DNA from: Asticcacaulis sp.
GTDB taxonomy: Bacteria > Pseudomonadota > Alphaproteobacteria > Caulobacterales > Caulobacteraceae
Reading direction: 5' to 3'
Length of the DNA: 10,000 nt
Assembly: GCF_020217185.1 (NCBI RefSeq)
Contig: NZ_JAIWNX010000028.1
Span: forward strand, 1-10,000
In this document: positions 1-6,390 of the stretch, piece after piece
Numbering within the stretch: position 1 is the first letter of the stretch
Layout of the letters: the number at the start of each line of letters is the position of its first letter
The notes under the pieces: model-generated
Told to the model about the DNA's origin: nothing
What the model saw: the letters and a program-made list of their open reading frames with translations, nothing else
The model's database searches: none
Program-made: the position numbers and the translations under genes

Positions 1-88
1 TCCGCTGACCGCCGAGGTCAATTTCGGGGACGATGTGCTCAAGGGCTGCGCCACCCCGACGGCCAAGCTGGAAAGCGAGAAGCCTTAA
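1..88 (+). CDS. C-terminal tail of an unidentified protein (partial)
   Basis: This open frame enters from the left edge (codons start at base 2) and ends at the TAA at 86-88. Only 28 residues are visible, running from PLTAEVNF through GDDVLKGCATP to a charged KLESEKP end. It is followed five bases later by a hairpin terminator, which supports a real gene end. The short motif with a GCA near the C-terminus recalls small secreted or envelope proteins with a beta-sandwich fold, but too little is visible to assign a family. It converges on the cyclophilin gene at 143-976. Confidence 0.6.
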   Translation, partial: PLTAEVNFGDDVLKGCATPTAKLESEKP

Positions 89-92
89 GAAT

Positions 93-122
93 AAAAAGGC
101 CTCCCGGAGGGGAGGCCTTTTT
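93..122. terminator. Bidirectional rho-independent terminator
   Basis: A perfect inverted repeat has arms GGCCTCCC (98-105) and GGGAGGCC (110-117) with a 4-base loop. It is flanked by five A on the left and five T on the right, so it gives a GC stem followed by a U-run on either strand. It lies between two convergent genes, ending at 88 (plus) and 143 (minus), and so can serve both. Confidence 0.9.
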
Positions 123-142
123 ATTTCAACAGGTTATGCGGT

Positions 143-976
143 TTAGTTCACCTTGACCGGAACCGGCACATCGCAGCCGGTAAGGCCTGCGGGACTGGCC
201 TTGCGCTTGGCTTCGACCAGGGCGGCAAATTCAGACGAATGGGTGTCCATCACCTCAACCTTCGGACGCTCGGCTTCGGGCATGTCGGCGAGCACCTGCA
301 CCTTGGTCATCACATCCGGATCGACCGGCGGCTCACCCAGCTTCAGCTTGCGCACCACATCCAGCCCCACCAGCGTCATGCCAAAGGCCGTATATTTACG
401 CTCCAGTGCGTCCGTATAGGAGCGCATCAGGAAGAACTGGCTGTTGGCCGAGTTGACATCCCCGGCCCGGGCCATCCCCAGCGTTCCCGCGCAGTAAAGC
501 CCCCAGGTTTCAACCTTGCTGTCCTTGGTTATAGCCATCAGGTCGTTGACCTGCGACTGCACCGGCAGGGCCTTGACGTAACCGGTCAGGATACCGCGCT
601 CGGTCGTCAGCGGCGTGATATCGAGCGTCGTGTCACGGCGGATGATGAATTCGGCCGGCACATTCGGCAACTCGGAATTGCCCTCACCCGTGCCCTTGGG
701 GTCGCCGGTTTGGGCCATGAAGCCTTCGATGACGCGGTGGAATTTCAGCCCGTTATAGAAGCCCTGCCGCGTCAGCGTCTTCATGCGCTCAACGTGCTGC
801 GGGGCCAGTTCGGGATACATTTCAACGATGACACGGCCTTTGTTCGTGTCGATCACCAGCGTATTGTCGGCATCGACCGGACGATAGCCCGGCGTCGCTG
901 CCACCGCGGTACCGGCCAGAAGCGTTGCGGCGATTGCCAGACCTGCCGCGCGCGCAGCCCCCATCTTAAACGTCAT
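143..976 (-). CDS. Secreted cyclophilin-type peptidyl-prolyl cis-trans isomerase
   Basis: This 277-residue protein should catalyse cis-trans isomerisation of proline peptide bonds, probably in the periplasm. Residues 1-27 look like a Sec signal peptide: a basic start, a hydrophobic core (AAGLAIAATLLAGTAVA), and cleavage after AVA. The cyclophilin domain starts near residue 39. The core motif FHRVIEGFMAQTGDP is at 79-93, with the expected catalytic Arg at 81, and the second core motif LGMARAG...NSANSQFF is at 166-182. Between them, about residues 111-163 form a segment clearly longer than in the compact bacterial PpiB type. A further tail of about 50 residues follows the domain. The ATG at 976-974 overlaps the coaD stop by one base (TAATG), which suggests translational coupling. 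A second in-frame ATG four codons on would also leave a signal peptide. The paralogue name (ppiA or ppiB) cannot be decided from sequence alone. Confidence 0.93.
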   Translation of the reverse strand: MTFKMGAARAAGLAIAATLLAGTAVAATPGYRPVDADNTLVIDTNKGRVIVEMYPELAPQHVERMKTLTRQGFYNGLKFHRVIEGFMAQTGDPKGTGEGNSELPNVPAEFIIRRDTTLDITPLTTERGILTGYVKALPVQSQVNDLMAITKDSKVETWGLYCAGTLGMARAGDVNSANSQFFLMRSYTDALERKYTAFGMTLVGLDVVRKLKLGEPPVDPDVMTKVQVLADMPEAERPKVEVMDTHSSEFAALVEAKRKASPAGLTGCDVPVPVKVN

Positions 977-1467
977 TACTCTTTTCCAACCTTAGCCAAG
1001 AGCCGCTCAGCGACGCTTTTTGAAACGAACGGCGCGATATTGCCGCCCAATTGGGCTATTTCTTTGACCAATCGGGACGCAATCGCCTGATGCCGGGGAT
1101 CGGCCATCAGAAACACCGTCTCGATCTCACGGTTCATCTGCTGGTTCATCGCCGTCATCTGAAACTCGTATTCGAAATCGGCCACCGCGCGCAAGCCGCG
1201 AATGATGACAGACGCCCCAAGTTCCTCGGCAAAGTGCATCAAAAGGCTGTCGAAGGGCAAGACCTCGACGCGATCGGCGAACGGAGCGCAGCTTTCGCGC
1301 AACATCTCAACCCGCTCATCCAGCGTGAAGACCGGTGCCTTGCCCGTATTGCGCGCCACACCGATCACCAGATGATCGACCAGCTTAACGGCCCGGCCGA
1401 TAATGTCCGAGTGTCCGTTGGTGATCGGGTCGAAGGTTCCGGGGTAGAGCCCTATCCTTTTGGCCAT
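976..1467 (-). CDS. coaD: Phosphopantetheine adenylyltransferase
   Basis: CoaD transfers AMP from ATP to 4'-phosphopantetheine, giving dephospho-CoA in the penultimate step of coenzyme A synthesis in the cytoplasm. The 163-residue product has the usual family length. It opens with KRIGLYPGTFDPITNGH, which contains the nucleotidyltransferase TxGH signature at 16-19. It also carries the family block IIRGLRAVADFEYEFQM (88-104) and the C-terminal ATP-binding block IASRLVKEIA (129-138). An upstream in-frame start exists at 1596. The start at 1467 is chosen because it fits the family length and has a strong AAGGAG ribosome site (1477-1482, minus strand) nine bases upstream, while the longer form would run into gyrA. 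It lies 34 bases after gyrA and shares one base with the cyclophilin gene, so the three are probably co-transcribed. Confidence 0.96.
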   Translation of the reverse strand: MAKRIGLYPGTFDPITNGHSDIIGRAVKLVDHLVIGVARNTGKAPVFTLDERVEMLRESCAPFADRVEVLPFDSLLMHFAEELGASVIIRGLRAVADFEYEFQMTAMNQQMNREIETVFLMADPRHQAIASRLVKEIAQLGGNIAPFVSKSVAERLLAKVGKE

Positions 1468-1501
1468 CTGACGTGGCTCCTTATTCAGTAATGGGTCAGC
1501 C

Positions 1502-4258
1502 TTATCCGGCATCGCCCCCGCTGGCAAGCTCAGCCTCATCCGGGCCGTCCTCTTCGGCGGTTTCGGCCAGGCGCTCGACCGAGACGACCTTCTCACCTGA
1601 GGTGCGGAAGATGGTCACGCCCTGCGTATTGCGGCCCGCCACGCGGATCTGCGACACCGGCGTGCGGATCAGTTGCCCGCCATCGGTGACCAGCAGAAGC
1701 TGATCGGTGTCTTCGACCGGGAAGGAGGCGACCAGCTTGCCGCCGCGCTTCGACAGGTCGATGGCGACAATGCCCTGACCGCCGCGACCGGTGCGGCGAT
1801 AGTCGTAGGACGAGGTCCGCTTGCCAAAGCCCGTATCGGCGATGGTGAGAATGAACTCTTCGGCCGCGCCCAGTTCGGCGATGCGCTCGACGCTCAGCGA
1901 CGCGTCTTCCGCGCCCTCTTCGGCCTCGTCTTCGACCACCGCCGTCGCCTCTTCGCCTTCGCCCGATACCGCCGCACGCAGCGAAGCCGCGTGCTTCAGA
2001 TAGGCGGCGCGTTCGGCCGGCGTGGCCTCAACGCGGCGCAGTATGGCCATGGAGATAACTGTGTCGTCCTCACCCAGACGCACGCCGCGCACGCCGGTAG
2101 AGTCGCGGCCCTTGAACACGCGCACCTCATCGACGGCGAAGCGGATCGAACGGCCTGACGCCGTGGACAAGAGCACGTCCTGATCCTCGGTGCACAGGGC
2201 CACGCCGACAATGGCGTCACCCTCTTCCAGCTTCATGGCGATCTTGCCGGCGCGGTTGACGTTGACGAAGTCCGACAGCTTGTTGCGGCGCACGTCGCCG
2301 GAGCGCGTGGCAAACACGATATCCAGACGATCCCAGGTAGCTTCATCCTCCGGCAGGGTCAGGATGTTGGTCACCGTCTCGTGCTTGTCCAGCGGCAGCA
2401 GGTTGACGAAGGCCTTGCCCTTGGATTGCGGATTGCCGAGCGGCAGACGCCATACCTTCAGCTTATAGGCCTTACCCGTTGAGGAGAAGAACAGCATCGG
2501 CTGGTGCGTCGAAGCCGCATAGATGCCGGTGATGGCGTCTTCGTCCTTCATCGCCATGCCCGAGCGGCCCTTGCCGCCGCGGTGTTGGGTACGATAGGCG
2601 CTGAGCGGGGTGCGCTTGACGTAGCCCGAATGGGTCACGGTCACCACCATGTCCTCACGCGGGATCAGGTCTTCGTCCTCGATATCGGCTTCGCCATCGA
2701 CGATCAGGCTGCGGCGCGGCTCCGCATAGAGGGCTTTCACCTCTTCAAGCTCCTCGCGCACGATTCCGAGGATGCGTTCGCGCGACGACAGGATGGCGAG
2801 ATATTCGGCGATAGAGGCCGCCAGGGTGCGGGCTTCACCGAAGATTTCATCGCGGCCCAGACCGGTCAGACGCGACAGGGTCAGGGCCAGAATTGCGCGC
2901 GCCTGTTCTTCGGTCAGCCGCACCTCACCGCCTTCAAAGACGATCGAGCGCGGATCAGCGATCAGCTCGATCAGCGGCGACATGTCCCCGGCGGGCCAGT
3001 TGCGCGCCGTCAGGCGTTCACGGGCTTCGGTCGGATCGACCGAGGAACGGATGATGTGGATAATTTCGTCGATATTGGCCACCGCTATGGCCAGACCGAC
3101 CAGCACGTGGCCCCGGTCACGCGCCTTGTTCAGTTCAAAGCGGGTGCGGCGGACCACCACCTCTTCGCGGAAATCGAGGAAGATTTCCAGCAACTTACGC
3201 AGGCCCATCTGCTGCGGGCGGCCGTGGTTGAGCGCCAGCATATTGACGCCGAAGCTCGTTTGCAGGGCCGAATAGCGGTAAAGCTGATTGAGAATGACAT
3301 CGCCGGAGGCGTCGCGCTTCAGCTCGACTACCACGCGCATCCCCTGACGGTCGGATTCGTCGCGGATATCGGAGATGCCTTCGATGCGCTTTTCGCGCAC
3401 CATTTCCGCAATATGCTCGATCAGGGTCGCCTTGTTCACCTGATAGGGCAGTTCGGTGATGATAATGGCTTCGCGGTCCTTGCGGATGGTTTCGACCGAG
3501 GCCTTGCCGCGCATAATGACCGAGCCGCGACCGGTCAGCAGCGCCTGACGCGCGCCGGAACGGCCAAGGATTTCACCACCCGTCGGGAAGTCCGGACCGG
3601 GTACGATGCCCAGCAGGGTTTCGGCGCTCACCTGCGGGTCATCGAGCATGGCCAAACAGGCCTCGATGATTTCGCCCAGATTGTGCGGCGGGATATTGGT
3701 CGCCATACCGACCGCAATGCCGCCGGCCCCATTGACCAGCAGGTTCGGGATGCGCGACGGCAGAACCGACGGTTCCTGGCGCGCACCGTCGTAGTTGTCG
3801 TTGAAATCGACCGTGTTTTTGTCGATATCGGCGATCAGCGACTCCGCCGCGCGCGTCATACGGCTTTCGGTGTAACGCATGGCCGCCGGCGGATCGCCAT
3901 CGACCGAGCCGAAATTGCCCTGACCATCGACCAGCAGCAGGCGCATCGAAAACGGCTGCGCCATCCGCACCAGCGCGTCATAGATGGCACCATCGCCGTG
4001 CGGGTGGTAGCGGCCCATCACGTCGCCGACGATATTGGCCGACTTGACGTACTTCTTGTCGTGGGTACGGCCCTCTTCGTACATGGCATAGACGATGCGC
4101 CGATGCACGGGCTTCAGGCCGTCGCGCGCATCCGGCAGGGCGCGCGAAACGATCACGCTCATGGCGTAGTCGAGATAGGAACGCTTGAGTTCATCCTCGA
4201 TGGTGACGTGCGAAATGCCGTGCGGCGTCGGCAGGCCGGTAGCAGGAGTATCGGTCAT
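1502..4258 (-). CDS. gyrA: DNA gyrase subunit A
   Basis: GyrA is the DNA-breaking and rejoining subunit of gyrase (A2B2), which introduces negative supercoils using ATP hydrolysed by GyrB. The 918-residue product is somewhat longer than E. coli GyrA. The N-terminal winged-helix breakage domain shows [15 protein letters not shown] (41-55), [10 protein letters not shown] (85-94) and AAMRYTE with the catalytic Tyr at 129. The C-terminal DNA-wrapping domain holds a GyrA box, QHRGGKG (558-564), and a related RTGRGGQG further on. A strongly acidic insert (about residues 760-790, rich in Glu) interrupts the C-terminal propeller, and the protein ends in an acidic tail. At the quinolone-contact position equivalent to E. 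coli Ser83 this protein has Gly90, while the acidic partner is kept as Asp94. The ribosome site before the ATG is weak. It heads the operon with coaD and the cyclophilin gene. Confidence 0.98.
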   Translation of the reverse strand: MTDTPATGLPTPHGISHVTIEDELKRSYLDYAMSVIVSRALPDARDGLKPVHRRIVYAMYEEGRTHDKKYVKSANIVGDVMGRYHPHGDGAIYDALVRMAQPFSMRLLLVDGQGNFGSVDGDPPAAMRYTESRMTRAAESLIADIDKNTVDFNDNYDGARQEPSVLPSRIPNLLVNGAGGIAVGMATNIPPHNLGEIIEACLAMLDDPQVSAETLLGIVPGPDFPTGGEILGRSGARQALLTGRGSVIMRGKASVETIRKDREAIIITELPYQVNKATLIEHIAEMVREKRIEGISDIRDESDRQGMRVVVELKRDASGDVILNQLYRYSALQTSFGVNMLALNHGRPQQMGLRKLLEIFLDFREEVVVRRTRFELNKARDRGHVLVGLAIAVANIDEIIHIIRSSVDPTEARERLTARNWPAGDMSPLIELIADPRSIVFEGGEVRLTEEQARAILALTLSRLTGLGRDEIFGEARTLAASIAEYLAILSSRERILGIVREELEEVKALYAEPRRSLIVDGEADIEDEDLIPREDMVVTVTHSGYVKRTPLSAYRTQHRGGKGRSGMAMKDEDAITGIYAASTHQPMLFFSSTGKAYKLKVWRLPLGNPQSKGKAFVNLLPLDKHETVTNILTLPEDEATWDRLDIVFATRSGDVRRNKLSDFVNVNRAGKIAMKLEEGDAIVGVALCTEDQDVLLSTASGRSIRFAVDEVRVFKGRDSTGVRGVRLGEDDTVISMAILRRVEATPAERAAYLKHAASLRAAVSGEGEEATAVVEDEAEEGAEDASLSVERIAELGAAEEFILTIADTGFGKRTSSYDYRRTGRGGQGIVAIDLSKRGGKLVASFPVEDTDQLLLVTDGGQLIRTPVSQIRVAGRNTQGVTIFRTSGEKVVSVERLAETAEEDGPDEAELASGGDAG

Positions 4259-4282
4259 GAAGCCCGTTTCATTGCATAGTCA

Positions 4283-4320
4283 AGATTGGGTTTCGTTCAG
4301 GTTGAATCGAACCCCAATCT
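4283..4320 (-). promoter_or_regulatory. Long inverted repeat in the gyrA leader
   Basis: The arms 4283-4295 (AGATTGGGTTTCG) and 4308-4320 (CGAACCCCAATCT) pair at 12 of 13 positions. Inside them TTCA (4296-4299) and TGAA (4303-4306) continue the stem after a one-base bulge at 4307, leaving the three-base loop GGT. The hairpin ends 24 bases before the gyrA start codon and contains a GANTC site. It is not followed by a T-run on the minus strand, so it does not look like a simple terminator. It could act as a 5' mRNA structure or as an operator. Confidence 0.6.
4304..4308. promoter_or_regulatory. GANTC (CcrM-type) methylation site, gyrA-proximal
   Basis: GAATC lies inside the gyrA leader hairpin. 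In Caulobacter relatives CcrM methylates the A in GANTC, and GcrA activates many promoters carrying such sites; gyrA has been reported as part of the GcrA-controlled set in C. crescentus. The motif is seen directly; its use here is inferred. Confidence 0.4.
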
Positions 4321-4323
4321 AAC

Positions 4324-4352
4324 ATTTTGTTTGGTCGCGCATGTGAGCCCAA
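4324..4352 (-). promoter_or_regulatory. Possible gyrA promoter (sigma-70-like)
   Basis: On the minus strand TTGGGC (4347-4352) and CAAAAT (4324-4329) are separated by exactly 17 bases and match the housekeeping -35 and -10 boxes at about four positions each. Transcription from here would start within or at the edge of the hairpin at 4283-4320. Caulobacter-type promoters often deviate from the E. coli consensus, so this is one candidate among several. Confidence 0.3.
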
Positions 4353-4396
4353 AAACCGTTTCACACTTTTTGGTATGCGCTCCAGGCGCTCGACGG

Positions 4397-4401
4397 GAAT
4401 C
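4397..4401. promoter_or_regulatory. GANTC (CcrM-type) methylation site, gyrA-distal
   Basis: This is a second GAATC about 140 bases upstream of the gyrA start codon. Together with the site at 4304-4308 it puts two potential CcrM targets in the gyrA control region, consistent with cell-cycle control of gyrase by DNA methylation state. Confidence 0.4.
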
Positions 4402-4535
4402 ACACGTCGGCGCACTGGTTAACGCGCACCGTAGCACTTTTGCGACTAATCCCCAAATCCGGAAGGCGTTTTAGGGGAATTCAGAGCCCGCCTGTTAACA
4501 TTTATTTTGCGTGCGGACCGGCCTGAAACGCCCAC

Positions 4536-4562
4536 AAAAAAGCCTGCGGTTTGACCGCAGGC
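4536..4562 (-). terminator. Rho-independent terminator of ssb
   Basis: On the minus strand the arms GCCTGCGGT (pairing 4554-4562 with 4542-4550) enclose a 3-base loop and are followed by a run of six T (4536-4541 read in reverse). It begins 22 bases after the ssb stop codon and separates ssb from the gyrA operon. Confidence 0.9.
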
Positions 4563-4584
4563 CTTGGGTTCGAATTTACAGGAT

Positions 4585-5103
4585 TTAAAACGGAATTTCG
4601 TCGTCCAGATCGAAGTTCTGCTTGGGGCCGGAGCCTTGAGCCTTCGGGCCCGAAGAGGCTGGGGCCCCGTAGCCGCCATCATCAAAACCGCCGCCATAGC
4701 CGCCGCCCTGATCATAGCCGCCAGAAGAAGACGACCCGCCGCCGCTGTCGCCACGGCCGCCCAGCAGCGTCAGATTGCCGTTGAAGCGTTGCAGCACGAT
4801 TTCAGTGGTGTACTTTTCGACACCCTGCTGATCGGTCCACTTGCGGGTTTGCAGCGAGCCTTCGAGATAGACGGTCGAGCCCTTGCGCAGATACTGCTCG
4901 GCGATCTTGGCCAGGTTGTCATTGAAGATCACGACGCGGTGCCACTCGGTCTTTTCCTTGCGCTCGCCCGTCATCTTGTCGCGCCACTGTTCCGAGGTGG
5001 CCACCGTCAGATTGGCGACGCGCTCCCCCGAATTGAGCGTGCGGATTTCCGGGTCCTTACCCAGATTGCCGATAATAATGACCTTGTTGACCGAGCCCGC
5101 CAT
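4585..5103 (-). CDS. ssb: Single-stranded DNA-binding protein
   Basis: SSB coats single-stranded DNA during replication, recombination and repair and recruits partner proteins through its C-terminal tip. The 172-residue product has an N-terminal OB fold (about 1-112) with [16 protein letters not shown], the W-containing segment [18 protein letters not shown], and [20 protein letters not shown] Gly/Ser-rich flexible linker (about 116-160) follows, then the acidic tip DLDDEIPF, close to the canonical DDDIPF. The ATG at 5103 (MAGSVNKV) is preferred because it matches the usual start of the family and has GGAAGG eight bases upstream. A GTG at 5142 would add 13 charged residues with no family support. 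It is preceded by a candidate promoter (5161-5189) and followed by a strong terminator, so it can be its own transcription unit. Confidence 0.97.
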   Translation of the reverse strand: MAGSVNKVIIIGNLGKDPEIRTLNSGERVANLTVATSEQWRDKMTGERKEKTEWHRVVIFNDNLAKIAEQYLRKGSTVYLEGSLQTRKWTDQQGVEKYTTEIVLQRFNGNLTLLGGRGDSGGGSSSSGGYDQGGGYGGGFDDGGYGAPASSGPKAQGSGPKQNFDLDDEIPF

Positions 5104-5160
5104 GCGCTGCGCCTTCCGTTCTGCCCGCGATTCGGCGGACACATTAATTGCTGAGGCCTG

Positions 5161-5189
5161 AGCATAGGCGGCAAAACGCCGCTTGCCAA
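5161..5189 (-). promoter_or_regulatory. Candidate ssb promoter with palindrome in the spacer
   Basis: On the minus strand TTGGCA (5184-5189) and TATGCT (5161-5166) match the housekeeping -35 and -10 boxes at five and four of six positions, with an ideal 17-base spacer. The spacer carries a palindrome GCGGC-AAAAC-GCCGC (5168-5182) that could bind a regulator. The expected start of transcription would leave a leader of about 50 bases before the ssb ATG at 5103. Confidence 0.5.
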
Positions 5190-5195
5190 GTCGAT

Positions 5196-5210
5196 GTTAA
5201 CGTTTTGTTC
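5196..5210. promoter_or_regulatory. LexA-like direct repeat upstream of ssb (tentative)
   Basis: The plus strand reads GTTA, seven bases, GTTC. The alphaproteobacterial LexA box is GTTC-N7-GTTC, so this has the right spacing with one mismatch. It sits six bases upstream of the candidate -35 box of ssb, a gene often under SOS control. One mismatch in an eight-base motif makes a chance match possible. Confidence 0.3.
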
Positions 5211-5237
5211 ACATCTTTTCGCGCTGCGCGAGAGCCC

Positions 5238-5684
5238 TTATTTCTTTTCAGGCAGATTGTCCGGCAGGGTCTGCGGCTCCGAGAAATTGCGGTCGCGCGG
5301 CACCTCAAAGGCGCTGGGGATGACCAGACGCCCGTCCGGGGCCTTGGTCAGGAAGGGCATGGCCGGGCCTTCAAAATGCTTGGAAATGCGAATGCCCCGC
5401 GGCGTGGACCACAGGAAGGTGCCGTTATAGACCCCGACGATCTCCTTGCGCGGCGACCCCATGCTGAGGAACTTGATGCGCAGGGCGTCGAGATGCGCGG
5501 CGCAATATTCCAGCGACGGCACGTCCTTTTTGATGACGTTGAACTTTGGCGGCTGATCCTTGAGAAAGCCGATGTGGAAGCAGACATTCTTCGCATCGGG
5601 CGCTTCGACGGCCGTCTTTTCGCACCCGGCCAGCGCCAGACAGGCGGCCCCGGCGACAAGCCACAGAACAGGTTTCATCGCCAT
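5238..5684 (-). CDS. Putative lipoprotein of unknown function
   Basis: The 148-residue product starts with a lipoprotein signal peptide: MAMK, a hydrophobic core, and the lipobox LAGC with the lipidated Cys at 21. The residue after it is Glu rather than Asp, which favours sorting to the outer membrane under the E. coli rule. The mature part (about 128 residues) has two further cysteines (in VCFHIGF and EYCAAHL) that could form a disulphide, and it ends in a Pro- and Lys-containing tail. I do not recognise a family. The ATG at 5684 has AAGGAG six bases upstream, and that ribosome site overlaps the stop codon of the preceding gene, so the two are probably translated together. No clear terminator follows, so transcripts may run on into ssb. 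Confidence 0.85.
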   Translation of the reverse strand: MAMKPVLWLVAGAACLALAGCEKTAVEAPDAKNVCFHIGFLKDQPPKFNVIKKDVPSLEYCAAHLDALRIKFLSMGSPRKEIVGVYNGTFLWSTPRGIRISKHFEGPAMPFLTKAPDGRLVIPSAFEVPRDRNFSEPQTLPDNLPEKK

Positions 5685-5694
5685 GAGTGGCTCC

Positions 5695-6345
5695 TTACTT
5701 TACTGAGCAGCCCTGACCCTGTTCGAGCAGGGTACGGAAGGTCTTGTTATCATCCGAAATTTCAACGCGCTTGGGCACAAGGCGCAGGGTCTGGCTGCCC
5801 CAGCGGCCATAGGAGGCCGAACCCGGACGTTCGCAGCGACCGTCAAACAGCAGGGTCGCGCAGGCGTTCAGCGAAATACCGTCCGACAGACGCGTCCACT
5901 CGTTACCGGCAAAGCGCAGACAGGCCCCTGACGGACCCGTGGTCGGGGCGGTTGCGGCCACGGGCTCACCCGAATCGACGACCACAGGCGCCACCTTGTC
6001 GGCGGAAATGACGGGCGGCGGGGCCAGAGAGGCGGTCGGAGCGGCAGTCATTTCGCCGCTTTCATCCACGCCGACATCCAGCGCATTGGCGGCCACGCCG
6101 TTCTTTTTGGCGCAGTCGGCGATGGTCAGTTGCCCCACAAATTCCCCATTGACGAAGCAGCGCAGCGTCTTCTTGGCGTCGAGGGTCGGCGCATCGTCGA
6201 TGTCGAGGACAAGGCCCGGACCTTCGGTATTCATGCGCGGCGATTCTTTTTGCGAACTGGAGATCGCCCATCCGATCAGCACCGCCAGCAACAGGGCCCC
6301 GCCTGCACCCGCCAGCCAGATCGTCTGCTTCCGATTCAGCGCCAT
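5695..6345 (-). CDS. Single-pass membrane protein of unknown function
   Basis: The 216-residue product has a short basic N-terminus (MALNRKQ), one membrane segment (about 9-29) and a soluble part that should face the periplasm. That part has two blocks: RCFVNGEFVGQLTIADCAKKNGV (62-84) and a C-terminal block (141-216) containing CLRFAGNEWTRL, NACATLLFDGRC and a final CSVK. A Pro/Ala/Thr/Val-rich linker (about 100-139) joins them. Six cysteines (63, 78, 142, 162, 171, 213) are all on the periplasmic side, which suggests disulphides. No named family is recognised. The ATG at 6345 is chosen for its GAGGGG ribosome site seven bases upstream; an ATG at 6372 has a purine run too close to use. It lies 45 bases after the flaEY-like gene and 10 bases before the lipoprotein gene, so it may share a transcript with both. 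Confidence 0.85.
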   Translation of the reverse strand: MALNRKQTIWLAGAGGALLLAVLIGWAISSSQKESPRMNTEGPGLVLDIDDAPTLDAKKTLRCFVNGEFVGQLTIADCAKKNGVAANALDVGVDESGEMTAAPTASLAPPPVISADKVAPVVVDSGEPVAATAPTTGPSGACLRFAGNEWTRLSDGISLNACATLLFDGRCERPGSASYGRWGSQTLRLVPKRVEISDDNKTFRTLLEQGQGCSVK

Positions 6346-6390
6346 AATCCATCCCCTCGGAGGTGAGTTCATCTCCCCCTAAAGGCCTGT

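Larger units (their letters stand above)
4259..4584. other. Intergenic region between ssb and gyrA
   Basis: No credible gene is seen in these 326 bases; the short open frames lack ribosome sites and family motifs. The stretch holds, from the gyrA side, a long leader hairpin (4283-4320), a possible promoter (4324-4352), two GANTC sites (4304-4308 and 4397-4401), two GTTAAC hexamers (4418-4423 and 4494-4499) and the ssb terminator (4536-4562). It is richer in A+T than the flanking genes. Confidence 0.8.

Noticed and set aside
239..1090. Plus-strand open frame spanning the cyclophilin and coaD genes
   Set aside because: It is antisense to two confidently identified genes and has no family features.
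1468..1596. N-terminal extension of CoaD from 1596
   Set aside because: The extra 43 residues overlap the gyrA end, are Arg/Pro-rich and unlike CoaD. The start at 1467 has a strong ribosome site and gives the family length.
2504..4279. Long plus-strand open frame (591 codons) opposite gyrA
   Set aside because: It is fully antisense to a certain gyrA. Its composition (His, Arg, Asp, Ala-rich) is typical of the reverse complement of a GC-rich gene, and no family motif or ribosome site was seen.
4449..4480. Weak inverted repeat with ATCCCC and GGGGAAT
   Set aside because: The arms are short, need a bulge and are separated by about 20 bases, so this is likely chance.
5104..5142. N-terminal extension of SSB from a GTG at 5142
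   Set aside because: It adds 13 charged residues ahead of the usual SSB start, while the ATG at 5103 has a good ribosome site. The GTG would also leave almost no leader from the candidate promoter.
5217..5235. Small hairpin after the lipoprotein gene as a terminator
   Set aside because: The stem is only five bases and is followed by a purine run, not a T-run, on the minus strand.
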